Shown here: piece after piece, positions 17,125 through 25,060 of the stretch
How the letters are laid out: each line of letters starts with the position of its first letter
Numbering within the stretch: the first letter of the stretch is position 1
Source of the DNA: Flavobacterium oncorhynchi
Lineage (GTDB): Bacteria; Bacteroidota; Bacteroidia; Flavobacteriales; Flavobacteriaceae
Length of the DNA: 64,000 nucleotides
Assembly: GCF_002217355.1 (NCBI RefSeq)
Contig: NZ_MUHA01000030.1
Coordinates: 22,690 to 86,689 of the forward strand
Reading direction: 5' to 3'
Position numbers and translations under genes: made by a program
The notes under the pieces: model-generated
Database searches by the model: none
Told to the model about the DNA's origin: nothing
Seen by the model: only the letters and a program-made list of their open reading frames with translations

Positions 17125-18387
17125 ATGAAAAAGAAATTAGCTTCCTTATCACTTTTATTCTTAGCATTTGCTGCAAGTGCACAAAATATGGCTACGACCT
17201 CTGCACAGTCGACAGTTGATCAACCTGCTTATAACAAATGGTCCATCGAACTTAATGGCGGTGTTAACAAACCAACGCGAACAATGACTCCTGGTTATTC
17301 TACATCAACTTTAAATCCGTTTCATGCTGATTTAGGCGTTAGATATATGTTTAATCCAAAATTTGGTGTTAAACTGGATGTTGGATACGATCAGTTTACA
17401 GAACGTGACAATACTCCAAATTTTGAAAGCAGATATGTTAGAACAAGTTTACAAGGTGTTGTAAATATTGGACGAGCTTTAAATTTTGAAACGTGGACAA
17501 ATACTATCGGAATATTAGCTCATGGTGGATTTGGTGTTTCGCAAATATGTACTGAAACTGGTTTTGGCGGTCAGGATTATATGGCGCACGGAATTGTTGG
17601 TTTAACGGGACAAATTAAAGTAAGCAACAGAGTGGCTTTGACTGGTGATCTTACAGGAATTGTAAACGGAAGACAAAACTGGAACTTTGACGGAATGGGT
17701 AATACTACAACAGGTTCATTTGATGGTGTTTTACTAAATGCCTCTGTAGGTTTGACATTTTATTTAGGTAAAAATGAAAAACATGCTGACTGGGTAAGCG
17801 AAGAAGATCGATACGGAAAATTAGAAAAAAGAGTAGACTTGATAGAGAGCGGTCTTTTGGACACGGACAAAGATGGTGTTGCCGATTTGTATGATTTAGA
17901 ACCAAATTCTATTGCAGGTGTTGCTGTTAACACAAAAGGACAATCAATTGATACAAATCAAAATGGAGTACCTGATGAAATGGAAAGTTATTTAGACAAA
18001 ACTTACGAAAAGAAAGGCAACGGAACTGCAACAAATAATACTGTTGAAGAATTAATTAACGGTGGTTATGTAAATGTTTACTTTGACTTCAATTCGTCTA
18101 AACCTACAAACGCTTCATTATCTGGTGTTGATTTCTTAGTGAAATACCTAAAAAACAATCCAGGAAAATCTGCAGATATTATTGGATACGCTGATGAAAT
18201 TGGGAACACAAGTTACAATCAATCATTGTCTCAAAAAAGAGCTGAAGCTGTCAAAAAAGTTGTTGTTAATGCAGGTATTGATGCTTCTAGGCTAAATGTA
18301 ATTGGTAATGGTGAAGACACTTCTGTAAATAAAAAATCAAAAGAAGCGCGTCAAATCGTGAGAAGAGTTACTTTCCAAGTGAAGTAA
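17125..18387 (+). CDS. OmpA-family outer-membrane protein
   Basis: This 420-residue protein probably anchors the outer membrane to peptidoglycan. A signal peptide ends at AASAQ. Residues of about 30-215 form an N-terminal beta barrel (SIELNGGVNKPTRTM, LGVRYMFNPKFGVKLDVGYD, VLLNASVGLTFYLG). A calcium-binding thrombospondin-3-like linker follows (DTDKDGVADLYDLEPNS and DTNQNGVPDEMESYL). The C-terminal OmpA domain spans about 312-420, with VYFDFNSSKP, IIGYADEIGNTSYNQSLSQKRA and the peptidoglycan-contacting Asp/Arg region near RRVTF. This is a common abundant surface protein of Flavobacterium. It has its own terminator. Confidence 0.92.
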   Translation: MKKKLASLSLLFLAFAASAQNMATTSAQSTVDQPAYNKWSIELNGGVNKPTRTMTPGYSTSTLNPFHADLGVRYMFNPKFGVKLDVGYDQFTERDNTPNFESRYVRTSLQGVVNIGRALNFETWTNTIGILAHGGFGVSQICTETGFGGQDYMAHGIVGLTGQIKVSNRVALTGDLTGIVNGRQNWNFDGMGNTTTGSFDGVLLNASVGLTFYLGKNEKHADWVSEEDRYGKLEKRVDLIESGLLDTDKDGVADLYDLEPNSIAGVAVNTKGQSIDTNQNGVPDEMESYLDKTYEKKGNGTATNNTVEELINGGYVNVYFDFNSSKPTNASLSGVDFLVKYLKNNPGKSADIIGYADEIGNTSYNQSLSQKRAEAVKKVVVNAGIDASRLNVIGNGEDTSVNKKSKEARQIVRRVTFQVK

Positions 18388-18410
18388 TACATATAAAGCT
18401 AAAAACAAGA

Positions 18411-18446
18411 AAAGGAGCTGTTTCATTTTTGAAACAGCTCCTTTTA
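18411..18446 (+). terminator. Rho-independent terminator of the OmpA-family gene
   Basis: A 14-bp perfect stem (AAAGGAGCTGTTTC with its complement), with a 6-nt loop, ends in a short T run. Confidence 0.85.
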
Positions 18447-18518
18447 TGTTATAAATAGATAAATTAAAAAAAAAGATTTTATTGTTTATCTAAAGCTACA
18501 TTTATTAGGTTTAAAAAA

Positions 18519-18589
18519 GATGTCGCTCTGCTGGAGCTTTATACTGTAACCATTCATTCTTTGCTATTAATATTTCGCTTCTTAGAAGC
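18519..18589. repeat. Double-hairpin intergenic repeat
   Basis: Two small hairpins occur 30-odd bp apart: GCTC-TGCTG-GAGC inside GATGTCGCTCTGCTGGAGC, and GCTTCT-T-AGAAGC at 18577-18589. The pattern resembles a dispersed repeat I recall from flavobacterial genomes. No gene is present. Confidence 0.5.
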
Positions 18590-18590
18590 A

Positions 18591-18624
18591 AAAAGGGCAA
18601 AATAATATTACTTTGCCCTTTTTT
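18591..18624 (-). terminator. Rho-independent terminator of aguB
   Basis: An 11-bp perfect stem (AAAAGGGCAAA with TTTGCCCTTTT) lies just beyond the aguB stop. T runs on both strands may make it bidirectional. Confidence 0.8.
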
Positions 18625-18643
18625 ATATTTATGATAAATCTAA

Positions 18644-19534
18644 TTATCTATCTATTGCTCTTTTTGTAATATCTCCGAAAGCATCAATTCTTCTATCTCT
18701 AAAGAATGGCCAGTTTTGACGAACATTTTCTTGTAAATCTAGATCAACTTCTGCAATTAGAATTTCTTCTTGATCGTGAGAAGCTTGTGCTAAAATTTCA
18801 CCTTGCGGACCAGCAATGAATGATGCTCCCCAAAATTGAATTCCTTCCGTTCCTTCAATGTACTTTTCAAGACCAATTCTATTTGCTGCTGCAACAAAAA
18901 CACCATTTGCTACTGCGTGACCTTTCATTACATTCATCCAAGCACCATATTGGTTTTCACCATATTGCTCTTTTTCTTTTGGATGCCACCCAATCGCCGT
19001 TGGATAAAATAGAACCTCTGCTCCTTTTAAAGCTGTAATACGCGCTGCTTCTGGGTACCATTGATCCCAACAGATTAAAGTTCCTACAGTTCCTTTTTTA
19101 GTTTCTATTGCTTGAAAACCTAAGTCTCCAGGTGTAAAGTAGAATTTCTCATAAAAATGCGGATCGTCTGGAATGTGCATTTTACGATATAAACCAGCTT
19201 CTGTGCCGTCAGTATCAATAATATAAGCGCTATTATGGTAAATACCTGCCATTCTCTTTTCGAAGAAAGGAACAATAATTACTACTCCTAATTCTTTTGC
19301 CAATTCGCTGAAAGCAATAAACGAAGTGCTGTAAAGTGGTTCTGCTAGTGCAAAATTATCTACATCTTCGCTTTGGCAGAAATAATGACTGCTATATAAT
19401 TCTGGAAGTAAAATAACTTCTGCTCCTTTTCCGGCAGCATCTCTTACCCAGCTGATACATTTTTTAAGATTATTTTCGGCTACGTCATTCAAGTTTAATT
19501 GAATAACCGCTATTTTATACTTTCTTTTCGGCAT
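18644..19534 (-). CDS. aguB: N-carbamoylputrescine amidase
   Basis: This nitrilase-superfamily enzyme converts N-carbamoylputrescine to putrescine, CO2 and ammonia, the second step after agmatine deiminase. From MPKRKYKIAVIQ the protein has 296 residues. The nitrilase triad is visible: Glu45 in LLPELY, Lys118 in LYRKMHIPDD and Cys155 in TLICWDQWYPEAAR. The stretches PHFYEKFYFTPGD and YPTAIGWHP are typical of plant-type and bacterial AguB. A longer reading (seven extra residues, MHSKFYV) is less likely. The same-strand aguA lies 3.4 kb further on, separated by two plus-strand surface-protein genes, so it has its own promoter. Confidence 0.93.
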   Translation of the reverse strand: MPKRKYKIAVIQLNLNDVAENNLKKCISWVRDAAGKGAEVILLPELYSSHYFCQSEDVDNFALAEPLYSTSFIAFSELAKELGVVIIVPFFEKRMAGIYHNSAYIIDTDGTEAGLYRKMHIPDDPHFYEKFYFTPGDLGFQAIETKKGTVGTLICWDQWYPEAARITALKGAEVLFYPTAIGWHPKEKEQYGENQYGAWMNVMKGHAVANGVFVAAANRIGLEKYIEGTEGIQFWGASFIAGPQGEILAQASHDQEEILIAEVDLDLQENVRQNWPFFRDRRIDAFGDITKRAIDR

Positions 19535-19552
19535 GACATAAAATTTAGAGTG

Positions 19553-19582
19553 CAAAAATAGTAAATTTTAGAGGAATGGCAA
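19553..19582 (-). promoter_or_regulatory. Bacteroidota-type promoter of aguB
   Basis: On the minus strand, TTG (19582-19580), a 19-bp spacer and TATTTTTG (19560-19553) match the -33/-7 consensus. They lie 18 bp before the chosen ATG, which supports that start. Confidence 0.7.
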
Positions 19583-19748
19583 ACTAAGCGTAATTAGCAT
19601 TCCCAGAAAACTACAATAAAACATTTAAACAAAAATGGGTTTTAGAAAGTTTATTTTAAACGAAAACCATTTTACAATTCTCTATTTATATTTTGAATAA
19701 AACAGATATTTGCAAAATGGTCTTCCAACCTATTTTTCTTATAAGAAA

Positions 19749-20159
19749 CTACTCAATAACTACTTTCTTAGTCAAGAATTCAGTTTCAGATTTTTTGAAT
19801 TTAATTTCAAAAGTTCCTTTTTCAGCTGATTTAAATTTATAAACCGTTTTCTTAGGATCTGGAACTTGTTGTGTACAAAGTCCTGATGGGTATTTTACAT
19901 CTATCTGCAGACCTTTTACTTCACCAATTTTTGTCTCAGAAATTTTTACAAATTCACCGCAAGCATTATCCACAAGATAAGTTACATCATAACTTAGTTC
20001 GTCATTTACTTTTCCTTTTTCTGGACCGTTAATTTCTGTTGCAAATACCGCTTTTATGTTTTCTGGTGCTGTTGCTTTATCATCATCGTTACTGCATGAA
20101 ACAAATGCTGTTGTTAAAAATAATACTACTAATGCTGATGTTAATCTAATACTTTTCAT
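19749..20159 (-). CDS. Small lipoprotein of unknown function
   Basis: This 136-residue lipoprotein has a signal peptide ending at Cys22 (LTTAFVSC), followed by the Ser-Asn-Asp-Asp-Asp residues often seen in Bacteroidota surface-exposed lipoproteins. The mature part has beta-strand-like segments (DELSYDVTYLV, GLQIDVKYPSG, KTVYKFKSAEKGTFEIKFKKS) and two cysteines near NACGEF and GLCTQ that may form a disulfide. It resembles a single immunoglobulin-like or DUF domain. I do not recognise a function. It stands alone. Confidence 0.75.
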   Translation of the reverse strand: MKSIRLTSALVVLFLTTAFVSCSNDDDKATAPENIKAVFATEINGPEKGKVNDELSYDVTYLVDNACGEFVKISETKIGEVKGLQIDVKYPSGLCTQQVPDPKKTVYKFKSAEKGTFEIKFKKSETEFLTKKVVIE

Positions 20160-20336
20160 ATAAAATAATAATTAATTGTTAATTACTATGAAGATGTATC
20201 AAAATTGAGATGGTTGCTTTTAAAGAATGTTAAAAAAAACAGCAAGCAAATAAATAACTAATAATCAACGACTTATTTTTAATAATAATTTTAAAAAATA
20301 ACCATATTTTCTATTAAAAACCAAAATATCTCGAAT

Positions 20337-20414
20337 AGCCCCGGTAGAAACGGCATCCTTTTTCTTGCTTCTTTAGCAAGAAAAAGATAAAGTGGATAAC
20401 GGGACAAATGGTCT
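20337..20414. ncRNA. Structured intergenic element, copy A
   Basis: An AGCCCCGGTAG block and a GTGGATAACGGGA block flank a perfect hairpin (CTTTTTCTTGCT with AGCAAGAAAAAG). A second copy at 28735-28810 keeps the flanks but has a different hairpin that still pairs, the pattern expected of a structured RNA or mobile hairpin. The sense strand is unknown. The surrounding gap 20160-20493 holds nothing else but a terminator. Confidence 0.55.
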
Positions 20415-20439
20415 TAAAAAAAAGCTTAGAACTGCTCCA

Positions 20440-20472
20440 AAAAAAAAACATCAGCCTCTCGACTGATGTTTC
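20440..20472 (-). terminator. Rho-independent terminator of the DUF808 gene
   Basis: A 9-bp stem (AAACATCAG with CTGATGTTT) is followed on the minus strand by a T run of about nine. It lies just past the gene ending at 20494. Confidence 0.8.
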
Positions 20473-20493
20473 TTATAATGAGTAATACTTCTA

Positions 20494-21375
20494 CTATTTT
20501 TTCTTTTTAAAGATCAATTTAAAAAGATTAACAAAACCTAAAACGACAAGTCCTAGCGCTAATCCAATTACAAATTCTTTTATAATTAATGGAATATTAA
20601 TCGTTTCTGATAAGTGATGAAAATATGGAATATAGTGCACAAAGATACCTCCGGCAACTAATAATAAAGCTATTGTACCTATTACCGTTAAACTTTTGAT
20701 CACTAATGGAAGTCCTTTTACTAAAAGATTTCCAATGAATTTAGAGATACTTTTTTCTCCTTTGCTAAATTGGATAAGCTTGTATCCTGCTTCATCCATT
20801 CTAACAATTAAAGCAACAATACCATAAACTCCAATTGTTGCTACCAAAGCAATGATTGACGTTACAGCTATCTGTTGTGAAATTGGTTTTCCTATAACAG
20901 TTCCAAGCGCAATAATTACGATTTCGACAGATAGAATAAAATCGGTTACAATTGCTGATTTTATTTTACCTTTTTCGGCTTCTAAAATCTGTTCTTCTGT
21001 AAAAGTTTCTTCTGTAATTCCTTCAGATTCTTCATGACTGTGAGGAAAAATAAACTCGTAAATTTTTTCAGCACCTTCATAAGCTAAGAAAAGTCCGCCT
21101 AGAACAAGAATTACAATGATTGCAATAGGAAAAAATGCACTTAACAAAAATGCAATTGGCAAAATGATAATTTTGTTAAGCAATGATCCCTTACTGATTG
21201 CCCACAATACAGGAAGTTCTCTTGAAGAAGCAAACCCTGATGCTTTTTCTGCATTTACTGCTAAATCATCGCCTAAAATTCCTGCTGTTTTCTTTGCTGC
21301 AACTTTACTCATTACGGCTACATCATCCATAATTGCTGCAATATCGTCTAGTAATACGAAAAAACCTGATGCCAT
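20494..21375 (-). CDS. DUF808 (YedI-like) inner-membrane protein
   Basis: This predicted inner-membrane protein has 293 residues and belongs to the DUF808/YedI family. The N-terminal signature MASGFFVLLDDIAAIMDDVA and the following AAKKTAGILGDDLAVNAEKA are family hallmarks. Four to six hydrophobic helices follow (IIILPIAFLLSAFFPIAIIVILVLGG and others), with an acidic loop SHEESEGITEETFTEEQ between them. The function is not known for the family; a transport or scaffold role has been guessed. It has its own terminator. Nothing in the context narrows its role. Confidence 0.88.
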   Translation of the reverse strand: MASGFFVLLDDIAAIMDDVAVMSKVAAKKTAGILGDDLAVNAEKASGFASSRELPVLWAISKGSLLNKIIILPIAFLLSAFFPIAIIVILVLGGLFLAYEGAEKIYEFIFPHSHEESEGITEETFTEEQILEAEKGKIKSAIVTDFILSVEIVIIALGTVIGKPISQQIAVTSIIALVATIGVYGIVALIVRMDEAGYKLIQFSKGEKSISKFIGNLLVKGLPLVIKSLTVIGTIALLLVAGGIFVHYIPYFHHLSETINIPLIIKEFVIGLALGLVVLGFVNLFKLIFKKKK

Positions 21376-21458
21376 TATATTTGTTTTTGTTTAAATTTAG
21401 TTGTGCGAATCTAAGACTTTTTATGCTAATCTTAATGCTGTAAAATCACAATTAATTC

Positions 21459-21578
21459 CTAACTGCATTGTCCTAACAGCACCCAAATAATTATAAAAAT
21501 AAATACAGTGCTAAAACATCCGCATCCTAGTTTCTTAGCTCCATAACCCGCAATTAATCCTCTAACTATATTATTCAT
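21459..21578 (-). CDS. 39-residue membrane microprotein
   Basis: This is a small reading frame of 39 codons starting at an ATG, MNNIVRGLIAGYGAKKLGCG, followed by CFSTVFIFIIIWVLLGQCS. It has a Gly/Ala and Lys-containing amphipathic start, a GCGC cysteine motif, then one hydrophobic helix of about 15 residues ending in GQC. I recall similar tiny proteins (GAKK-GGGC and LLGQC ends) in other flavobacteria, so I think it is real, but this is memory, not a search. It lies between DUF808 and clpB, in a gap of 385 bp that otherwise holds only the clpB terminator. Confidence 0.65.
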   Translation of the reverse strand: MNNIVRGLIAGYGAKKLGCGCFSTVFIFIIIWVLLGQCS

Positions 21579-21671
21579 ATTTATCTTTTTTTAAGCTACT
21601 GTAAATTTGAGAATTAAAGATCAGATTGGTTTATACTACTTTAAAAAAAAGTTTCATTATTTTATGGACAT

Positions 21672-21704
21672 AAAAAAAACACCAGCATTTCTGCTGGTGT
21701 TTTT
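21672..21704 (-). terminator. Rho-independent terminator of clpB
   Basis: A 9-bp stem (ACACCAGCA with TGCTGGTGT) with a short loop is followed on the minus strand by a T run of seven. It lies 57 bp past the clpB stop. Confidence 0.85.
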
Positions 21705-21760
21705 CTGGTGAGTAAAAAGGCGCGCAACAGTGCGTCTCTACCTTATTTGCTGGTACTAAA

Positions 21761-24364
21761 TTATTTTACTTCATGGGTTTGATTTCTAAAAACCAATTTT
21801 CCATCAAAAGCATCAATTAAAATAATACTGTCTGTTGTAATATTGTTTGCCAAAATTTCTTTCGACAATTGGTTCAGTACCTCTCTCTGAACGATACGTT
21901 TTACAGGTCTTGCTCCAAACTGAGGATCATATCCTTTTTCAGATAAGTAAGCAACAGCCTCTGGCGTAGCATCCATTGTGATACCTTGCAAGGCAAGCAT
22001 TTTTGTAACACTCTTAAGCTGCAGACTTACAATTTTCGAAATATTATCTACTGTTAATGGCGTAAATAACACAATTTCATCAATACGGTTTATAAATTCC
22101 GGACGAACTGTTTGTTTCAATAAGCCTAAAACTTCAACTTTTGCAGCCTCAGTAGTATCTTCAATGCTTCCTTTTAAATTTTCAAATTTTTCTTGTATAA
22201 TCTGACTTCCCATATTAGAAGTCATAATAATAATTGTGTTTTTAAAATCGGCAAGACGACCTTTATTATCTGTTAATCGCCCTTCATCTAAAACTTGCAA
22301 TAAGATATTGAAAGTATCTGGATGTGCCTTTTCTATCTCATCTAATAAAACTACAGAATACGGTTTTCTACGAACAGCTTCTGTTAACTGACCACCTTCA
22401 TCATAACCTACATATCCTGGAGGTGCACCAACCAAACGGCTTACACTGTGACGTTCTTGGTACTCGCTCATATCGATACGAGTCATAGCATTTTCATCGT
22501 CAAAAAGATATTCTGCCAATGCTTTTGCAAGTTCTGTTTTACCAACACCAGTTGTTCCTAAAAATAAGAATGTTCCAACTGGTTTTTTCAAATCTTGTAA
22601 ACCTGCACGGCTTCTTCGAACGGCATCACTGACAGCTTCAATAGCCTCTTCTTGTCCTACAACACGTTTGTGCAGCTCGTCTTCAAGATGTAATAATTTT
22701 TCTCTTTCAGTTTGAAGCATCTTCATTACAGGAATTCCTGTCCATTTTGCTACAACTTCGGCAATATCTTCTCTTGTCACTTCTTCTTTAATTAAAGAAG
22801 TTCCTGATTGAAATTCTTGTAGTTGTTTTTGCAGTGCTTCAAGACGTTCTTGAGCTTCTTTTATTTTTCCGTAACGTATTTCAGCCACTTTACCATAATC
22901 ACCATCACGTTCTGCACGTTCTGCTTCATATTTAAAATCTTCAATTTCTAATTTTACAGCTTGAATTCCGTCAACAATATCTTTTTCAGATTTCCATCTT
23001 GCATAGATTTCGTTACGTTCTTCTTTTAAATTTGCCAAATCCATGCGAAGGATTTTCAGCTTACTTTCTTCTTTCTCACGTTTTATCGCTTCAATTTCGA
23101 TTTCAAGCTGCATAATTTTACGATCCAAAACATCTAATTCCTCAGGTTTTGAATTAATTTCCATACGCAGTTTTGACGCCGCTTCGTCCATTAAGTCAAT
23201 AGCTTTATCTGGTAAGAAACGGTTTGTAATATAACGCTGCGAAAGTTCAACTGCCGCAATAATAGCTTCGTCTTTAATTTGAACTTTATGATGCGTTTCG
23301 TACTTTTCTTTAATACCACGTAAAATTGAAACTGCACTTTCGGTATCTGGCTCATCAATTAATACCTTTTGGAAACGTCTTTCTAAAGCTTTATCTTTTT
23401 CAAAATACTTTTGATATTCATCTAAAGTAGTTGCTCCAATAGCTCTTAATTCACCACGAGCCAAGGCTGGTTTCAAGATATTAGCCGCATCCATTGCGCC
23501 TTCTCCTCCACCGGCACCTACAAGTGTATGAATCTCATCGATAAATAAAACGATATCACCTTCGGCAGACGTAACTTCTTTTACTACCGATTTCAAACGC
23601 TCTTCAAATTCTCCTTTAAACTTAGCTCCTGCAATCAAAGCTCCCATATCCAATGAGAAAACGATTTTATCTTTTAAGTTTTCAGGAACGTCTCCGTCAA
23701 CAATTCTGTGTGCTAAACCTTCGGCAATTGCAGTTTTACCAACTCCAGGTTCACCAATCAACATTGGATTGTTTTTCGTTCTACGAGTTAAAATCTGCAA
23801 TACACGTCGAATTTCTTCATCGCGTCCAATAACAGGATCTAATTTTCCTGTACGAGCTAATTCGTTTAAGTTCTTTGCGTATTTATTTAATGAATTATAA
23901 GTTTCTTCGGCAGATGCAGATGTTACTCTTTCGCCTTTACGAAGTTCTTCGATAGCGGCTTTTAAGCCTTTACCTGTAACGCCTTGATCTTTTAGTATTT
24001 GTGAAACTTTGCTTTTTGAGTCGAAAATAGCTAAGATTAAATGCTCAATCGAAACATACTCGTCGTTCATTTTTTGTGCTATAATTTCGGCTTCATTCAA
24101 AGCTTTATTTGCGTCTCTAGAAAGCAGAATATCGCCTCCTGAAACTTTTGGGAAACTCTGAATTGTGCTGTCTAATATTTGTAAAAACAACGGCACATTT
24201 ACATTGAGTTTTTTCAGAATAAACGGTGCAACATTTTCATCTACTTCAAAAATAGCTTTAAAAATGTGTTCGTTTTCTATTTGCTGCTGACCATTTCGTT
24301 GTGCCAACTGTTGTGACAGCTGAATGGCTTCCTGCGATTTAATTGTAAATTTGTTTATGTTCAT
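21761..24364 (-). CDS. clpB: ATP-dependent disaggregase ClpB
   Basis: This Hsp100 chaperone disaggregates proteins with DnaK. From MNINKFTIKSQEAIQLSQQL the protein has 867 residues, the standard ClpB length. It contains the N-terminal Clp_N repeat domain, then AAA-1 with Walker A GEPGVGKTAIAEG and the DEIHTLVG Walker B region. The long coiled-coil middle domain (about 400-520, EIEAIKREKEESKLKILRM) that distinguishes ClpB from ClpA/C is present. AAA-2 follows, with GTTGVGKTELAKALAE and VLLDEIEKAHPD. The upstream in-frame Met would add 13 residues and is less likely. It has its own terminator. Confidence 0.96.
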   Translation of the reverse strand: MNINKFTIKSQEAIQLSQQLAQRNGQQQIENEHIFKAIFEVDENVAPFILKKLNVNVPLFLQILDSTIQSFPKVSGGDILLSRDANKALNEAEIIAQKMNDEYVSIEHLILAIFDSKSKVSQILKDQGVTGKGLKAAIEELRKGERVTSASAEETYNSLNKYAKNLNELARTGKLDPVIGRDEEIRRVLQILTRRTKNNPMLIGEPGVGKTAIAEGLAHRIVDGDVPENLKDKIVFSLDMGALIAGAKFKGEFEERLKSVVKEVTSAEGDIVLFIDEIHTLVGAGGGEGAMDAANILKPALARGELRAIGATTLDEYQKYFEKDKALERRFQKVLIDEPDTESAVSILRGIKEKYETHHKVQIKDEAIIAAVELSQRYITNRFLPDKAIDLMDEAASKLRMEINSKPEELDVLDRKIMQLEIEIEAIKREKEESKLKILRMDLANLKEERNEIYARWKSEKDIVDGIQAVKLEIEDFKYEAERAERDGDYGKVAEIRYGKIKEAQERLEALQKQLQEFQSGTSLIKEEVTREDIAEVVAKWTGIPVMKMLQTEREKLLHLEDELHKRVVGQEEAIEAVSDAVRRSRAGLQDLKKPVGTFLFLGTTGVGKTELAKALAEYLFDDENAMTRIDMSEYQERHSVSRLVGAPPGYVGYDEGGQLTEAVRRKPYSVVLLDEIEKAHPDTFNILLQVLDEGRLTDNKGRLADFKNTIIIMTSNMGSQIIQEKFENLKGSIEDTTEAAKVEVLGLLKQTVRPEFINRIDEIVLFTPLTVDNISKIVSLQLKSVTKMLALQGITMDATPEAVAYLSEKGYDPQFGARPVKRIVQREVLNQLSKEILANNITTDSIILIDAFDGKLVFRNQTHEVK

Positions 24365-24568
24365 ATTTTTTCGATTTGATTGATTTATTTGCTTGATTTT
24401 CAATAGGATTAAAGTTACAATTTATTAAGTTACATTTTTAACTCAAATAATTTAACTTTGCATTTTAACAAACAAATTATATTCCATAGTAACAAAACAG
24501 ACAAAACGGCATTAAAAACAGTAAAACCGTCAATTTTAAATGCCAAAAAGTCATAAAATAAGCCAAAT

Positions 24569-24958
24569 ATGAGTTTTTTAAATTCAATCTTCGGAAGTTC
24601 AGAGAACTCAGAAGCTTCAAAAAGTAAAATAAACTGGACAGAATTAACAGACATTCTTCAATTATTGGAGATCGAAGCTATCTCAAATGAAAAACCAGTA
24701 GTTATTTTTAAGCATAGCACAAGATGCAGTATCAGCCGTATGGCTTTGAAACAATTTGAAAAAGAATTTGATCTTGAAAATGTAGTAGATGCATATTTTC
24801 TTGATTTGATAGCCCATCGCGATATATCAAATGAAATTGCTAGCAGATTTGGTGTTTATCACGAATCTCCACAATTGATTTTAATCAAAAACGGAAAAGC
24901 AGTTTACGATGTTTCGCACAGTGATATTGATGCTGAAGCTTTGAAAAGTAAAGTATAG
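24569..24958 (+). CDS. ytxJ: Bacillithiol-system redox protein YtxJ
   Basis: This thioredoxin-fold protein of 129 residues probably acts as a monothiol bacilliredoxin-like factor. The hallmark is a single cysteine in IFKHSTRCSISRMALKQFE (Cys53), where thioredoxins have CxxC. The cis-proline region HESPQLILIKNGKAVYDVSHS follows. YtxJ occurs in organisms that make bacillithiol, so bacillithiol is likely the low-molecular-weight thiol here; no bsh genes are in the window. The ATG at 24569 gives a family-typical N-terminus, MSFLNSIFG. It is divergent from clpB. Confidence 0.88.
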   Translation: MSFLNSIFGSSENSEASKSKINWTELTDILQLLEIEAISNEKPVVIFKHSTRCSISRMALKQFEKEFDLENVVDAYFLDLIAHRDISNEIASRFGVYHESPQLILIKNGKAVYDVSHSDIDAEALKSKV

Positions 24959-24967
24959 TTTTTTTTT

Positions 24968-25025
24968 GCCGCGAATTACACAAATTTACACCAATTAATT
25001 AGTGAAAATTTGTGTAATTCGCGGC
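24968..25025. repeat. GCCGCGAATT-type inverted repeat, copy 1
   Basis: The arms are 24 bp (24968-24991 and 25002-25025) with one mismatch and a 10-bp loop. Related copies lie at 30052-30190 and 48624-48664. It stands between the convergent ytxJ and the membrane-protein operon and may end transcription. Confidence 0.8.
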
Positions 25026-25060
25026 TTGAAAATTGCTTATTTTTTTGATAATGGCTAAAT

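Noticed and set aside
24430..24654. A 74-codon minus-strand frame before ytxJ
   Set aside because: It overlaps ytxJ antisense and the clpB upstream region, and no family match or promoter is seen.
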